A stretch of 64,000 nt of DNA, from NCBI RefSeq assembly GCF_003014735.1, contig NZ_PYAX01000021.1:36990-100989 (forward strand), read 5' to 3'. Shown here piece by piece: positions 16,185 through 22,962 of the stretch. The DNA comes from Saccharothrix carnea. GTDB lineage: Bacteria > Actinomycetota > Actinomycetes > Mycobacteriales > Pseudonocardiaceae. Numbering within the stretch: the first letter of the stretch is position 1; the number at the start of each line of letters is the position of its first letter. Position numbers and translations under genes: made by a program. The notes beneath the pieces are model-generated. The model was not told the origin of the DNA and did not search any database. It saw only the letters and a list, made by a program, of their open reading frames with translations.

Positions 16185-16391
16185 TGCCGAGACCGCTCCG
16201 TCGTCCCGGGAGATGGGTCGGCGTGGCGGATTCACGAACGAGTTGTCGGAGAGATCCGCCACGACCGTGCCTTGAAGAAGGTGCTCGACAGCTCCACCGC
16301 GAGCGCCGCACAGAAAACCGCCGCCCAGGCGGACCTGACCAGGGCCAGTAAGATGCTGGACCTGTCCGAGCAGTTCGTGCCGAGGGGATGA
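16185..16391 (+). pseudogene. Stranded C-terminal tip of a polymorphic toxin
   Basis: The frame opens after a stop at 16182-16184 and has no plausible start of its own. From about 16220 it reads WRIHERVVGEIRHDRALKKV and continues with helical sequence to LSEQFVPRG before TGA at 16389-16391. The style matches the extreme C-terminus of RHS or pre-toxin type toxin proteins, and the stop is one base from the start of the next gene, as in toxin-immunity pairs. The N-terminal toxin body is missing; upstream DNA belongs to the opposite-strand glycosylase. The toxin identity is inference. Confidence 0.45.
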
Positions 16392-16392
16392 C

Positions 16393-16956
16393 GTGCGCAC
16401 AGACCTCGATGAACTCGTCAACCGGGCGAAAGAAGGCAGGGTCGACAAGCGGGAGGTCGCCGAACTCGCGCGTGAGCTGGCGTCCACCGAGGACGAGTCC
16501 CGGGCGTACCGCCTCCTGTACGTCATCGGCCGTTCGTCGGCGACGGAGCACGAGGAGCTCGTGTCGGGCTTCCTGCGGGGCGACGACGCGGAGCTCGCCA
16601 AGCTCGCCCTGCAGATCCTCTGCACGCACTGGGGCCTGACCGAGTCCTACCTGGACTCCGTGCGGACGTTCCTCGACGGCGTCCCCTGGGACCCTTCGGG
16701 CGACACCCGCCTGATCGCGACCTCCGCCGCGGGCGAGCACCTGCGCGACCACACCGACACCGGACTCCTCGCGCGGCTGATCGAGCTCGCGCAACCGGAT
16801 GACGACGACCCGGTGCAGCGGCGGGTCGCCCTGGAAGCACTCGCCCGTGCCCTGGGCGACCCCGAGGCGGAGACCCTGCGCGCGGGCGACGACAACCGGG
16901 AGGACTGGGCAACCCGAGTACTCACCCGCGCCGAGGACCGACTCGCCACCGAATAG
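16393..16956 (+). CDS. HEAT-like helical protein, probable immunity protein
   Basis: A 187-residue all-helical protein starting at a GTG one base after the toxin-tip stop. Paired amphipathic helices (SRAYRLLYVIGRSSATEHEE, AELAKLALQILCTHWGLTES, VQRRVALEALARALGDPEAE) suggest HEAT-type repeats, a fold used by several immunity proteins. It is acidic overall, as expected for a partner of a basic nuclease toxin. The position right behind a toxin C-terminus is the main argument for its role. Confidence 0.6.
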   Translation: MRTDLDELVNRAKEGRVDKREVAELARELASTEDESRAYRLLYVIGRSSATEHEELVSGFLRGDDAELAKLALQILCTHWGLTESYLDSVRTFLDGVPWDPSGDTRLIATSAAGEHLRDHTDTGLLARLIELAQPDDDDPVQRRVALEALARALGDPEAETLRAGDDNREDWATRVLTRAEDRLATE

Positions 16957-17145
16957 CACCACGCGGTCTTTCGGCCCACCTCACCGAGGCCGAGCCGAAG
17001 GACCGACTCCCCACCAAGCCCGCCCTCGATGCCGCTTCGGCCCTGGCACCTCGCGTTCGCCATCGTCGGCATCGACGGGTGGGACCGAGCCTGTCTTCCG
17101 AGTACCCCGACCCTCGCGGAACGGGCTGATCGGACAGCCGCCGCT

Positions 17146-17410
17146 TCACCGCGCCGCAGGTGGAGGCATGTCGAGCCTGGCTCGTAGCACCACCGCACGG
17201 TGGTATTCGTCAGCGGTGTGAGGTTCGCGCGCACGGGTGGCTGCGCGGACGATGCCGATGTGCGCTTCGGCCTGGTCGTCGAGATCCATGAGGTCCTCGG
17301 CGAGGCGGGTCCCCGCTCACGACCAGGCCGAAGTGTTCGGCAGCGCGGTCGAGGTTGCCGCGCATCCACTGCCGGAACCGCGCGTCGGCTTCGCTGGTGT
17401 CGACCGGCAC
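17146..17410 (-). pseudogene. Small gene broken by an apparent frameshift
   Basis: A GTG at 17410 with a strong AAGGAGG begins VPVDTSEADARFRQWMRGNL and stays convincing to about GLVVSG. The frame then turns into Arg/His/Pro-rich nonsense and stops at 17210. Another frame takes over at about 17300 (TRLAEDLMDLDDQAEAHIGI ... RLDMPPPAAR), stopping at 17146. Either one gene carries a frameshift or two short genes overlap; the second could start alone at the ATG at 17289 (47 residues). It follows the AAA ATPase by 11 bases, so it was its operon partner. Confidence 0.4.
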
Positions 17411-17421
17411 CTCGCCCTCCT

Positions 17422-18171
17422 TCACTGTTCGGTGACGTACCGCAGGTAGGCGGCCGGGTTGTTCATGTACCGGCGCCAGTGGTCGACCAGTGCGAGGTCT
17501 TCCCACTTCGTCCGCCGGAACCCGTGGTCGCCCACTTCGATGATGTCGGCGCCCGGCGTGGCGGCCAGGACCGGCGAGTGCGTCGCGCAGATCACCTGCG
17601 CCCCCGATTCACCGAGGTCGTACAGGAGGTTGACCAGCCGCAGGCAGGACGTGAACGACAGCGCCGCCTCGGGCTCGTCCATGAGGTAGAAGCCGGGTTC
17701 ACGGAACATGTTCGCCAGCACGGTGAGGAAGCCCTCGCCGTGGCTCATCTCGCTGGTGTCCTCCTCCCAGTAGCCGCGCATCCCGCTGATGGCTTCCATG
17801 AACCCGAACGCCGTCTCGGCCCGCAGGAAGTACCCCCGGCGCTTGGTCCGCGGCCCGCTCTTCTGCCGGGCGCCCGCGGCCGTGGTCTCCCAGCGGAGCA
17901 GGTCACCCAGCACCGTTTTCGGCCGGTCGTTGACGTACTTGCGACCCGCTCGCCCGCCGCGCGCGTCCAGTCCCCACGCCTCGGCGAACGCCTCGACCAG
18001 GGTCGACTTCCCCGAACCGTTCTCCCCGACCAGGAAGGTGATCGGCCGCTCGAAGAGCATGCCTTCCTCGGCCATCTGCGCCACGCACGGCACGGTGAGC
18101 GGCCACGGTCGTGAATCCGGAAGACCGGAGGGCAGTAGGTCGTCGGGGATGTACGCGCGGCGGGCAAGCAT
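17422..18171 (-). CDS. AAA family ATPase, SMC/ABC-like
   Basis: A 249-residue ATPase starting at the ATG at 18171 (MLARRAYIPDDLLPSGLP). Walker A GENGSGKST is at 49-57, an ABC-like signature SHGEGF near 143-148, Walker B FYLMDEPE at 161-168 and the switch histidine ATHSP at 196-200. It is a single-domain member of the predicted ATPase group COG3910, with no membrane segment or attached nuclease. A TOPRIM or HNH effector is not adjacent; the only partner is the broken gene downstream. The role is unknown. Confidence 0.8.
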   Translation of the reverse strand: MLARRAYIPDDLLPSGLPDSRPWPLTVPCVAQMAEEGMLFERPITFLVGENGSGKSTLVEAFAEAWGLDARGGRAGRKYVNDRPKTVLGDLLRWETTAAGARQKSGPRTKRRGYFLRAETAFGFMEAISGMRGYWEEDTSEMSHGEGFLTVLANMFREPGFYLMDEPEAALSFTSCLRLVNLLYDLGESGAQVICATHSPVLAATPGADIIEVGDHGFRRTKWEDLALVDHWRRYMNNPAAYLRYVTEQ

Positions 18172-18184
18172 GGGCTGTCCTTGA

Positions 18185-18433
18185 TCAGTACTCGGTCGGG
18201 ACGCATGCCCCCTTGGGCGTGCAGTTGCCCGCAGGGTTGCACGCCGGGCCACAACTCGGCCCCGCACTGCGGGTTGCACATGTTCGGCACACACGGCGAC
18301 ACCGGTCGTTGCACGAACCGCTCGGCCAACGCCGCGCCCGTTGACGGCCGTTCGGGACCATCGCAGGGTCGGTACACCGGAGCCGGGCATCGGCTGCCGC
18401 TACGGCCGTCGAAAAGTCGCTGGGCAGAACCAC
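18185..18433 (-). CDS. Candidate cysteine-rich small ORF
   Basis: An 82-codon frame ending 13 bases before the ATPase start. Its second half is cysteine-rich (CNDRCRRVCRTCATRS, then GPSCGPACNPAGNCTPKGAC) and ends VPTEY. Third-position G/C is lower than in neighbours, and another frame through the same DNA is equally Cys-rich because of repeated TGC, so it may be chance. If real it would be translationally linked to the ATPase. Confidence 0.25.
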   Translation of the reverse strand: MVLPSDFSTAVAAADARLRCTDPAMVPNGRQRARRWPSGSCNDRCRRVCRTCATRSAGPSCGPACNPAGNCTPKGACVPTEY

Positions 18434-18549
18434 CCGGTCGGGTCACCAAGACCTGGAGCACAACGCTGACAACATTTCGTGCGGAGCGACCGCCTGCTCC
18501 AGATTTGCTCCAGATCGGCAGGCTCAGTCCACAGTGGACCCAAAAGCAA

Positions 18550-18588
18550 GATCGCCCGCCACCTGCATTACCGCAGGTCAGCGGGCGA
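18550..18588 (-). terminator. Intrinsic terminator of tRNA-Ala
   Basis: Arms ATCGCCCGC and GCGGGCGAT with an inner ACCTGC/GCAGGT pairing form a bulged hairpin. On the minus strand it is followed by CTTGCTTTT, placing a U-rich tail after the stem. It lies 22 bases beyond the tRNA 3' end. Confidence 0.75.
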
Positions 18589-18609
18589 TTCTCATACGAT
18601 ATTCGATTG

Positions 18610-18682
18610 TGGAGCTGAGGGGACTCGAACCCCTGACCCTCACACTGCCAGTGTGATGCGCTACCAGCTGCGCCACAGCCCC
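18610..18682 (-). tRNA. tRNA-Ala (anticodon GGC)
   Basis: A 73-base cloverleaf on the minus strand. The acceptor GGGGCTG pairs with CAGCTCC (one G-U), the discriminator is A, the D-arm is GCGCAGCTGGTAGCGC, the anticodon loop CTGGCAG reads GGC, and the T-arm is GGGGTTCGAGTCCCC. The 3' CCA is not encoded. Confidence 0.96.
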
Positions 18683-18741
18683 TTGCCTGCACGTTTCCCG
18701 GCGGTTGGGGCCGCCGTTCTCGTGTGGCAATACCGTACAAC

Positions 18742-18776
18742 ACGGCACCGCCCGGGACGAAATCGGGGGGTGCCGT
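18742..18776 (-). terminator. Hairpin terminator after the DsbA-like gene
   Basis: ACGGCACCGCCC and GGGGGGTGCCGT pair with a single mismatch around a 10-11-base loop, 37 bases past the stop of the minus-strand DsbA-like gene. There is no long T-run, which is common for actinobacterial hairpins. Confidence 0.55.
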
Positions 18777-18812
18777 AGGGCATCCGGGCTGTTCGGCGGG
18801 GGTGCGACGGGC

Positions 18813-19571
18813 CTACTTGAGCAGGTTGGTCAGCCAGTCCTGGTCGTCCCACTCGACGACCTCGCCGTCCTTCATCACCGTAGGCGTGCCCTTGAACTTG
18901 CCGGTCGCCCGCACGGCGTCCAGCTCAGCCTGGGCGTCCTTCTCGTGCGCACCGCTGTCGACGCACTGCTTGAACGCGTCACCGGTGATCCCGAGGTCCG
19001 TGCCGAGCTTCACCAGCTCCTCCTTGGTGTACCCCGGCCCACCTTCCTCGGGCTGCCGGAGGAACAGCGTCTCGTGGTACTCCCAGAACTTGCCCTCGTC
19101 GGCGGCGCACAGGGCGGCGTTGGCCGAATCACGGGAGTAGCCCTCGGGATCGGAGAGCCGGTTCAGGAACGGCAGGGCGTGGTAGCGGACTTTCAGGTCA
19201 CCGGCTTCGATCTCCTGCTTGATCTGGTCGCCGTAGGCCTTCTTGAACGCACCGCAGGCAGGACAGAGGAAGTCCTCGTACAGGTCGATGGTGACCTTCG
19301 CGCCGTCCTTGCCGACCACGACCGCACCGCCCTCGCGGACGATCGGCGCGGACACGCCGGCGACCTCGGGCACGTTGGCCAGCGAATCGTCGGTATCCGA
19401 CTTGGACGACAGGACGACCCCGCCGATCACGGCGGCGGCCAGCACGACGACGACCACGATGCCGATGATGATCTTGGTCCGGTCACCGGACGCACCGCGC
19501 GCCGCGACCACCGCCTTGGTCGCACGCTGCTGCTGCTTCTTCTTCCGAGCGTTCCGCTCCGCGCCACCCAC
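18813..19571 (-). CDS. Membrane-anchored DsbA-like thioredoxin-fold protein
   Basis: A 252-residue protein from a GTG at 19571 with GGGAGGG 7 bases upstream. A basic cytoplasmic tail (NARKKKQQQRA) leads to one membrane helix at about 34-55 (IIIGIVVVVVLAAAVIGGVV). The extracytoplasmic domain has the active-site CPAC at 103-106 (YEDFLCPACGAFKKAYGDQI), the helical insertion of DsbA-type proteins, and the cis-proline strand GTPTV near the end. It probably forms or shuffles disulfides in exported proteins. It follows the MFS gene on the same strand with a 67-base gap. Confidence 0.88.
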   Translation of the reverse strand: MGGAERNARKKKQQQRATKAVVAARGASGDRTKIIIGIVVVVVLAAAVIGGVVLSSKSDTDDSLANVPEVAGVSAPIVREGGAVVVGKDGAKVTIDLYEDFLCPACGAFKKAYGDQIKQEIEAGDLKVRYHALPFLNRLSDPEGYSRDSANAALCAADEGKFWEYHETLFLRQPEEGGPGYTKEELVKLGTDLGITGDAFKQCVDSGAHEKDAQAELDAVRATGKFKGTPTVMKDGEVVEWDDQDWLTNLLK

Positions 19572-19638
19572 CGCACTGCCCTCCCGGTCCAAACCCGGCC
19601 CGCAGGCTACCGAGAGATGCTGAGCAGAAGCTGAGCGC

Positions 19639-20955
19639 TCACGCGTCCGGCTGACGCGGACGTCCCGCCACGCGCTCGCCCACCGGCACCTCAGGCCCCT
19701 CGTCCAGGCACCCGGACTCCCCGGCGACGTCGGACGCGACGTGCGTCTCCTCCGCTCGCGGCAGCGTCTCGGGCGAGAACAGCCAGAACACCAGCGCCAC
19801 CGCGGCCATCGCACCCGTCAGGGTGAACGCCGCCTGGTACGAGAACTGGTCCACCAGCACGCCCGCGAGCAGCGGCCCGACGATGGCGCCGCAGTCGGCG
19901 ACCATCTGGAACGCCGCCAGCACCGGCCCGCCCTTGGCCTTCGTCCCGATCACGTCGGCCACGACGGCGTTCTGCGGCGGGTTGAGCAGCCCGGCACCGA
20001 TACCCGCGACCAGGGAGGCCACCATGAACATCGGCACGCCGACGCTGAACCCGAGCCACACCGTGCCGACCGCGGACACGGCGAGCCCGGCGATGGCGAC
20101 GGGCTTGCGGCCGATGCTGTCGGACAGCTTGCCGGAGATCATCAGCACGGCCGCGTTGCCCGCCGCGAACACCGACAGCGAGATGCCGGCGATGGCGGGC
20201 GTGCTGTGCAGCGCCTCCACCACGAACAGCGGCACCAGCGAGATCCGGATGCCGAACACCGCCCAGCCGTTGGCGAACGCGGAGGCCAGCGTCGCCCGGT
20301 ACGCCGACAGCCGCACGGCCGCGCGCACCGACATCGCCTCCTGCTCGACCGACTTGTCCAGCGCGGCGGCGAGCGTGGACCGGCGCAGGAACCACCAGAC
20401 GACGAGCGCGGCCACCACGAGCGCCACCGCGTACGTGACGAACGGCACCTGGATGGAGATCTCCACGAGCGCCGCGCCGACGATCGGGCCGCCGATGTTG
20501 CCGAGCAGGAACCCCGTCGCCCACAGCCCCGACGCCCGGCCGCGCATCGGGGCGGGCGTGATGCGGATCAGCAGGCCGACCGCGGCGACGGTGAACATGG
20601 TCGACCCGATGCCCGCGAACGACCGGAACACGATGAGCTGCCAGTACGCGGTCGCGAAGCCGCACGCGCCGGTGCCGACCGCGACGATGAGGATGCCGAC
20701 GATGTAGACCCACGTCTCGCCGAACCGGTTGACCAGCCGGCCGCTCATCGGCGCGAACAGCAGCCTGACCAGCGCGAACGAGCTGACCACGGCGGACACG
20801 GCGAACGTGCCGACGTCGAAGCTCTTGGCGTAGGCGGGCAGGACGGGCGCCACGATGCCGAAGCCGAGGGCGATGATGAAGCTCGCCACGACGAGCACCC
20901 ACACCTCGCCGGGTAGCCGGGGCTTCGCCTTCAGGTCGGACCCGGTCCCCAGCAC
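19639..20955 (-). CDS. Major facilitator superfamily transporter
   Basis: A 438-residue protein with about 12 hydrophobic helices in two halves. The loop after helix 2 carries GRLVNRFGETWVYIVG, the equivalent loop in the second half carries GKLSDSIGRKPVAIAG, and both are MFS motif A. It resembles proton-driven drug efflux carriers (DHA1 type), but the substrate is not visible. The start is a GTG at 20955. The C-terminal tail (from SPETLPRAEETHVASDVAGE) is hydrophilic and acidic. Confidence 0.88.
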   Translation of the reverse strand: MLGTGSDLKAKPRLPGEVWVLVVASFIIALGFGIVAPVLPAYAKSFDVGTFAVSAVVSSFALVRLLFAPMSGRLVNRFGETWVYIVGILIVAVGTGACGFATAYWQLIVFRSFAGIGSTMFTVAAVGLLIRITPAPMRGRASGLWATGFLLGNIGGPIVGAALVEISIQVPFVTYAVALVVAALVVWWFLRRSTLAAALDKSVEQEAMSVRAAVRLSAYRATLASAFANGWAVFGIRISLVPLFVVEALHSTPAIAGISLSVFAAGNAAVLMISGKLSDSIGRKPVAIAGLAVSAVGTVWLGFSVGVPMFMVASLVAGIGAGLLNPPQNAVVADVIGTKAKGGPVLAAFQMVADCGAIVGPLLAGVLVDQFSYQAAFTLTGAMAAVALVFWLFSPETLPRAEETHVASDVAGESGCLDEGPEVPVGERVAGRPRQPDA

Positions 20956-21016
20956 TGTGCGCCCCTTCCGATCTCCGTTAGCTGTGCTAAGGATATGCGG
21001 TGCGGCAACTAATTAC

Positions 21017-21829
21017 TCAATCCAGCAGCTCGTCAACTCTGCGTGCATAGGCCGTTACGGGATAACCGACGTCGAAGCCGCACGCTTCCACGAACCGCTC
21101 CCCCGCACCGCCCTCGGCCACGTGCGCGGCCACCAGCAACGCCCCCGCCTCTCGCAGCTCGGCCACCGCGCCCGACACCAGCGCCCGCCCGAGCCCTCGA
21201 CGCCGACGCGCGGGCCGCACCACCGCGTGCTCGACCAACCCGACCCGCCGCTCGCCGAACCCGGACGCGAACCCGCCGATCCGGTCACCGTCGTCCACCA
21301 CGACGAACACGCACCGCGGGTCGTCCAGCCGCTGCCCGAGGTGGCGCAGCAGCCGCGGCCCGTCCACGCCCAGGTCGTCGGCCAGCAGCTCGGTGATGCC
21401 TGCCAGGTCACCGTCCGCCGCGGGCCGCACGAGCGGCGACCGCCGCACCTCACCCCGGTGTACGACGGCCAACGACTCCTCCACCGCGTGCCACCCGGTG
21501 TCGTCGGCGATGCCCTCGATCTCGGCCACCGTGGTCGGTGACGCGTACAGCACCGCCTCGGCACGCCCCACGTCGGCGAACGTCTGCTCCAGCCGCATCA
21601 GCGTGCCCGCGACCTCGGCCGACGACCCGTACACGCCGCACGCGTGGTTGCCTCCGGGCAGCGGGTTGTCCCGGTTCACCACGACCTGCGCCACGCCGAC
21701 GCGGCCGACCTTGCCGTACCGGACGGCACCGGCGGCCAACCGGGCGGCTTCCACCAGTCCGGCCAGGTCACGGGCCCGGTACGGGTCGAGCAGTTCCGGG
21801 TCGTCGGGGTCGCGCAGCGGGTCAACCAC
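21017..21829 (-). CDS. GNAT-family N-acetyltransferase
   Basis: A 270-residue protein whose C-terminal half is a GNAT domain: beta strand CVFVVVDDGDRIGGFASGFG, then the acetyl-CoA loop RPARRRRGLGRALV, then AHVAEGGAGERFVEACGFDV. The N-terminal half (LRDPDDPELLDPYRARDLAG onward) looks like a degenerate second GNAT unit. Its GTG start is 4 bases from the stop of the glycosyltransferase gene upstream, so the two are co-transcribed. The acceptor substrate cannot be predicted. Confidence 0.82.
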   Translation of the reverse strand: MVDPLRDPDDPELLDPYRARDLAGLVEAARLAAGAVRYGKVGRVGVAQVVVNRDNPLPGGNHACGVYGSSAEVAGTLMRLEQTFADVGRAEAVLYASPTTVAEIEGIADDTGWHAVEESLAVVHRGEVRRSPLVRPAADGDLAGITELLADDLGVDGPRLLRHLGQRLDDPRCVFVVVDDGDRIGGFASGFGERRVGLVEHAVVRPARRRRGLGRALVSGAVAELREAGALLVAAHVAEGGAGERFVEACGFDVGYPVTAYARRVDELLD

Positions 21830-21833
21830 GACG

Positions 21834-22934
21834 TCAGCCTCGCACGTCGCGGTCCTTCCACTTCGTGGTGCCGTGCAGCGCCTGCCACGCCGCCTCCAGC
21901 GACATCGCGCCGAACGTGACGTAGGCCAACGGCCCCAGCACGGCCGCAGACTGCGGCTGCCGCGTCCGCTTCAGGTAGATCCACTCGGCGGCCGACTGCG
22001 CCAGCCACGCCAGCATCCCGAGCTTGGACCCGCGCAACGCCGTCACCACCGGCACGACCCCGTACGCGATGTGCGCGAGCCCGGTCGACCCGAGCGACAG
22101 GAACGCGCTGGCCGGGCCCTTCGCGTACATCGACGTGCCGGCCACCATGCTCTTGCGCATCGACGCCCACGTGTCGCCGAACGTGTCCAGGCCCGTCGTG
22201 GTCAGCGAGTCGGAGCCGTCCACGTACCGCGTCCGGCCGCCGGTGTCGCGGACCAGGGTGGCGAAGCCGACGTCGTCCGCCCGCGACCCGGCGATCGCGG
22301 CCCAGCCGCCCGCCCGCTCGTACATCGCCCGGCGGACCAGGATGCAGTGCCCGACGGCCAGCGCCATGCCGCGCCGCCCGTCCACGGTCGTGGTCTCGAA
22401 CAGCAGTTGGTTCACCGGCGGCAGCAGCAGCCACCACCCGGCGCTCGGCCTGGTCGCGCGCCCGGCCGTGGACACCAGGTCGAGGTCGTCCCGCCGGGCG
22501 CCCGCGAGCAGCCTGCCGACCAGGTCGGGCGCGGCCTCGGTGTCGGCGTCCACGAACAGCAGCCAGTCGGTGTCGGCGTCGGCGGTGCCCACGTGCAGCG
22601 CGTGCACCTTGCCCGCCCAGCCGGACGGCGGCCCCGAACTGCTCACCAGCCGCACCCGCGGGTCCTCCGCCGCGTGCCGCCGCACGATCTCGGCGGTGCG
22701 GTCGGTCGACGCGTCGTCCACGACCACGATCCGCAGGTCCGCGTAGTCCTGTTCACGCAGGCCGGTGAGGCAGCGGTCGATGTTGCGCTCCTCGTCGCGC
22801 GCGGGCACGACCACCGTCACCGGACCGGCGTCGACCGGTGCCGCGGGCAGCCGCTTGACCTCCTGCCACACCTTGATCGTCACGGCCGCGCGGGCCAGGG
22901 CCACCGCCGCGCCGAGGACACCCCATTTCCCCAT
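21834..22934 (-). CDS. Family 2 glycosyltransferase, membrane associated
   Basis: A 366-residue protein from the ATG at 22934, next to an N-terminal hydrophobic anchor (WGVLGAAVALARAAVTIKVW). The GT-A core shows VVVPARDEERNIDRCLTGL, the nucleotide-binding DDAST, and LLFVDADTEAAPDL with the metal-binding DAD. Hydrophobic C-terminal helices (TGLAHIAYGVVPVVTALRGS onward) resemble HpnB or CrtQ-type transferases acting on isoprenoid lipids. The acceptor is a guess. It is divergent from hrpB. Confidence 0.85.
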   Translation of the reverse strand: MGKWGVLGAAVALARAAVTIKVWQEVKRLPAAPVDAGPVTVVVPARDEERNIDRCLTGLREQDYADLRIVVVDDASTDRTAEIVRRHAAEDPRVRLVSSSGPPSGWAGKVHALHVGTADADTDWLLFVDADTEAAPDLVGRLLAGARRDDLDLVSTAGRATRPSAGWWLLLPPVNQLLFETTTVDGRRGMALAVGHCILVRRAMYERAGGWAAIAGSRADDVGFATLVRDTGGRTRYVDGSDSLTTTGLDTFGDTWASMRKSMVAGTSMYAKGPASAFLSLGSTGLAHIAYGVVPVVTALRGSKLGMLAWLAQSAAEWIYLKRTRQPQSAAVLGPLAYVTFGAMSLEAAWQALHGTTKWKDRDVRG

Positions 22935-22962
22935 GGGTCCACAGTGGCACAACACTGACCCC

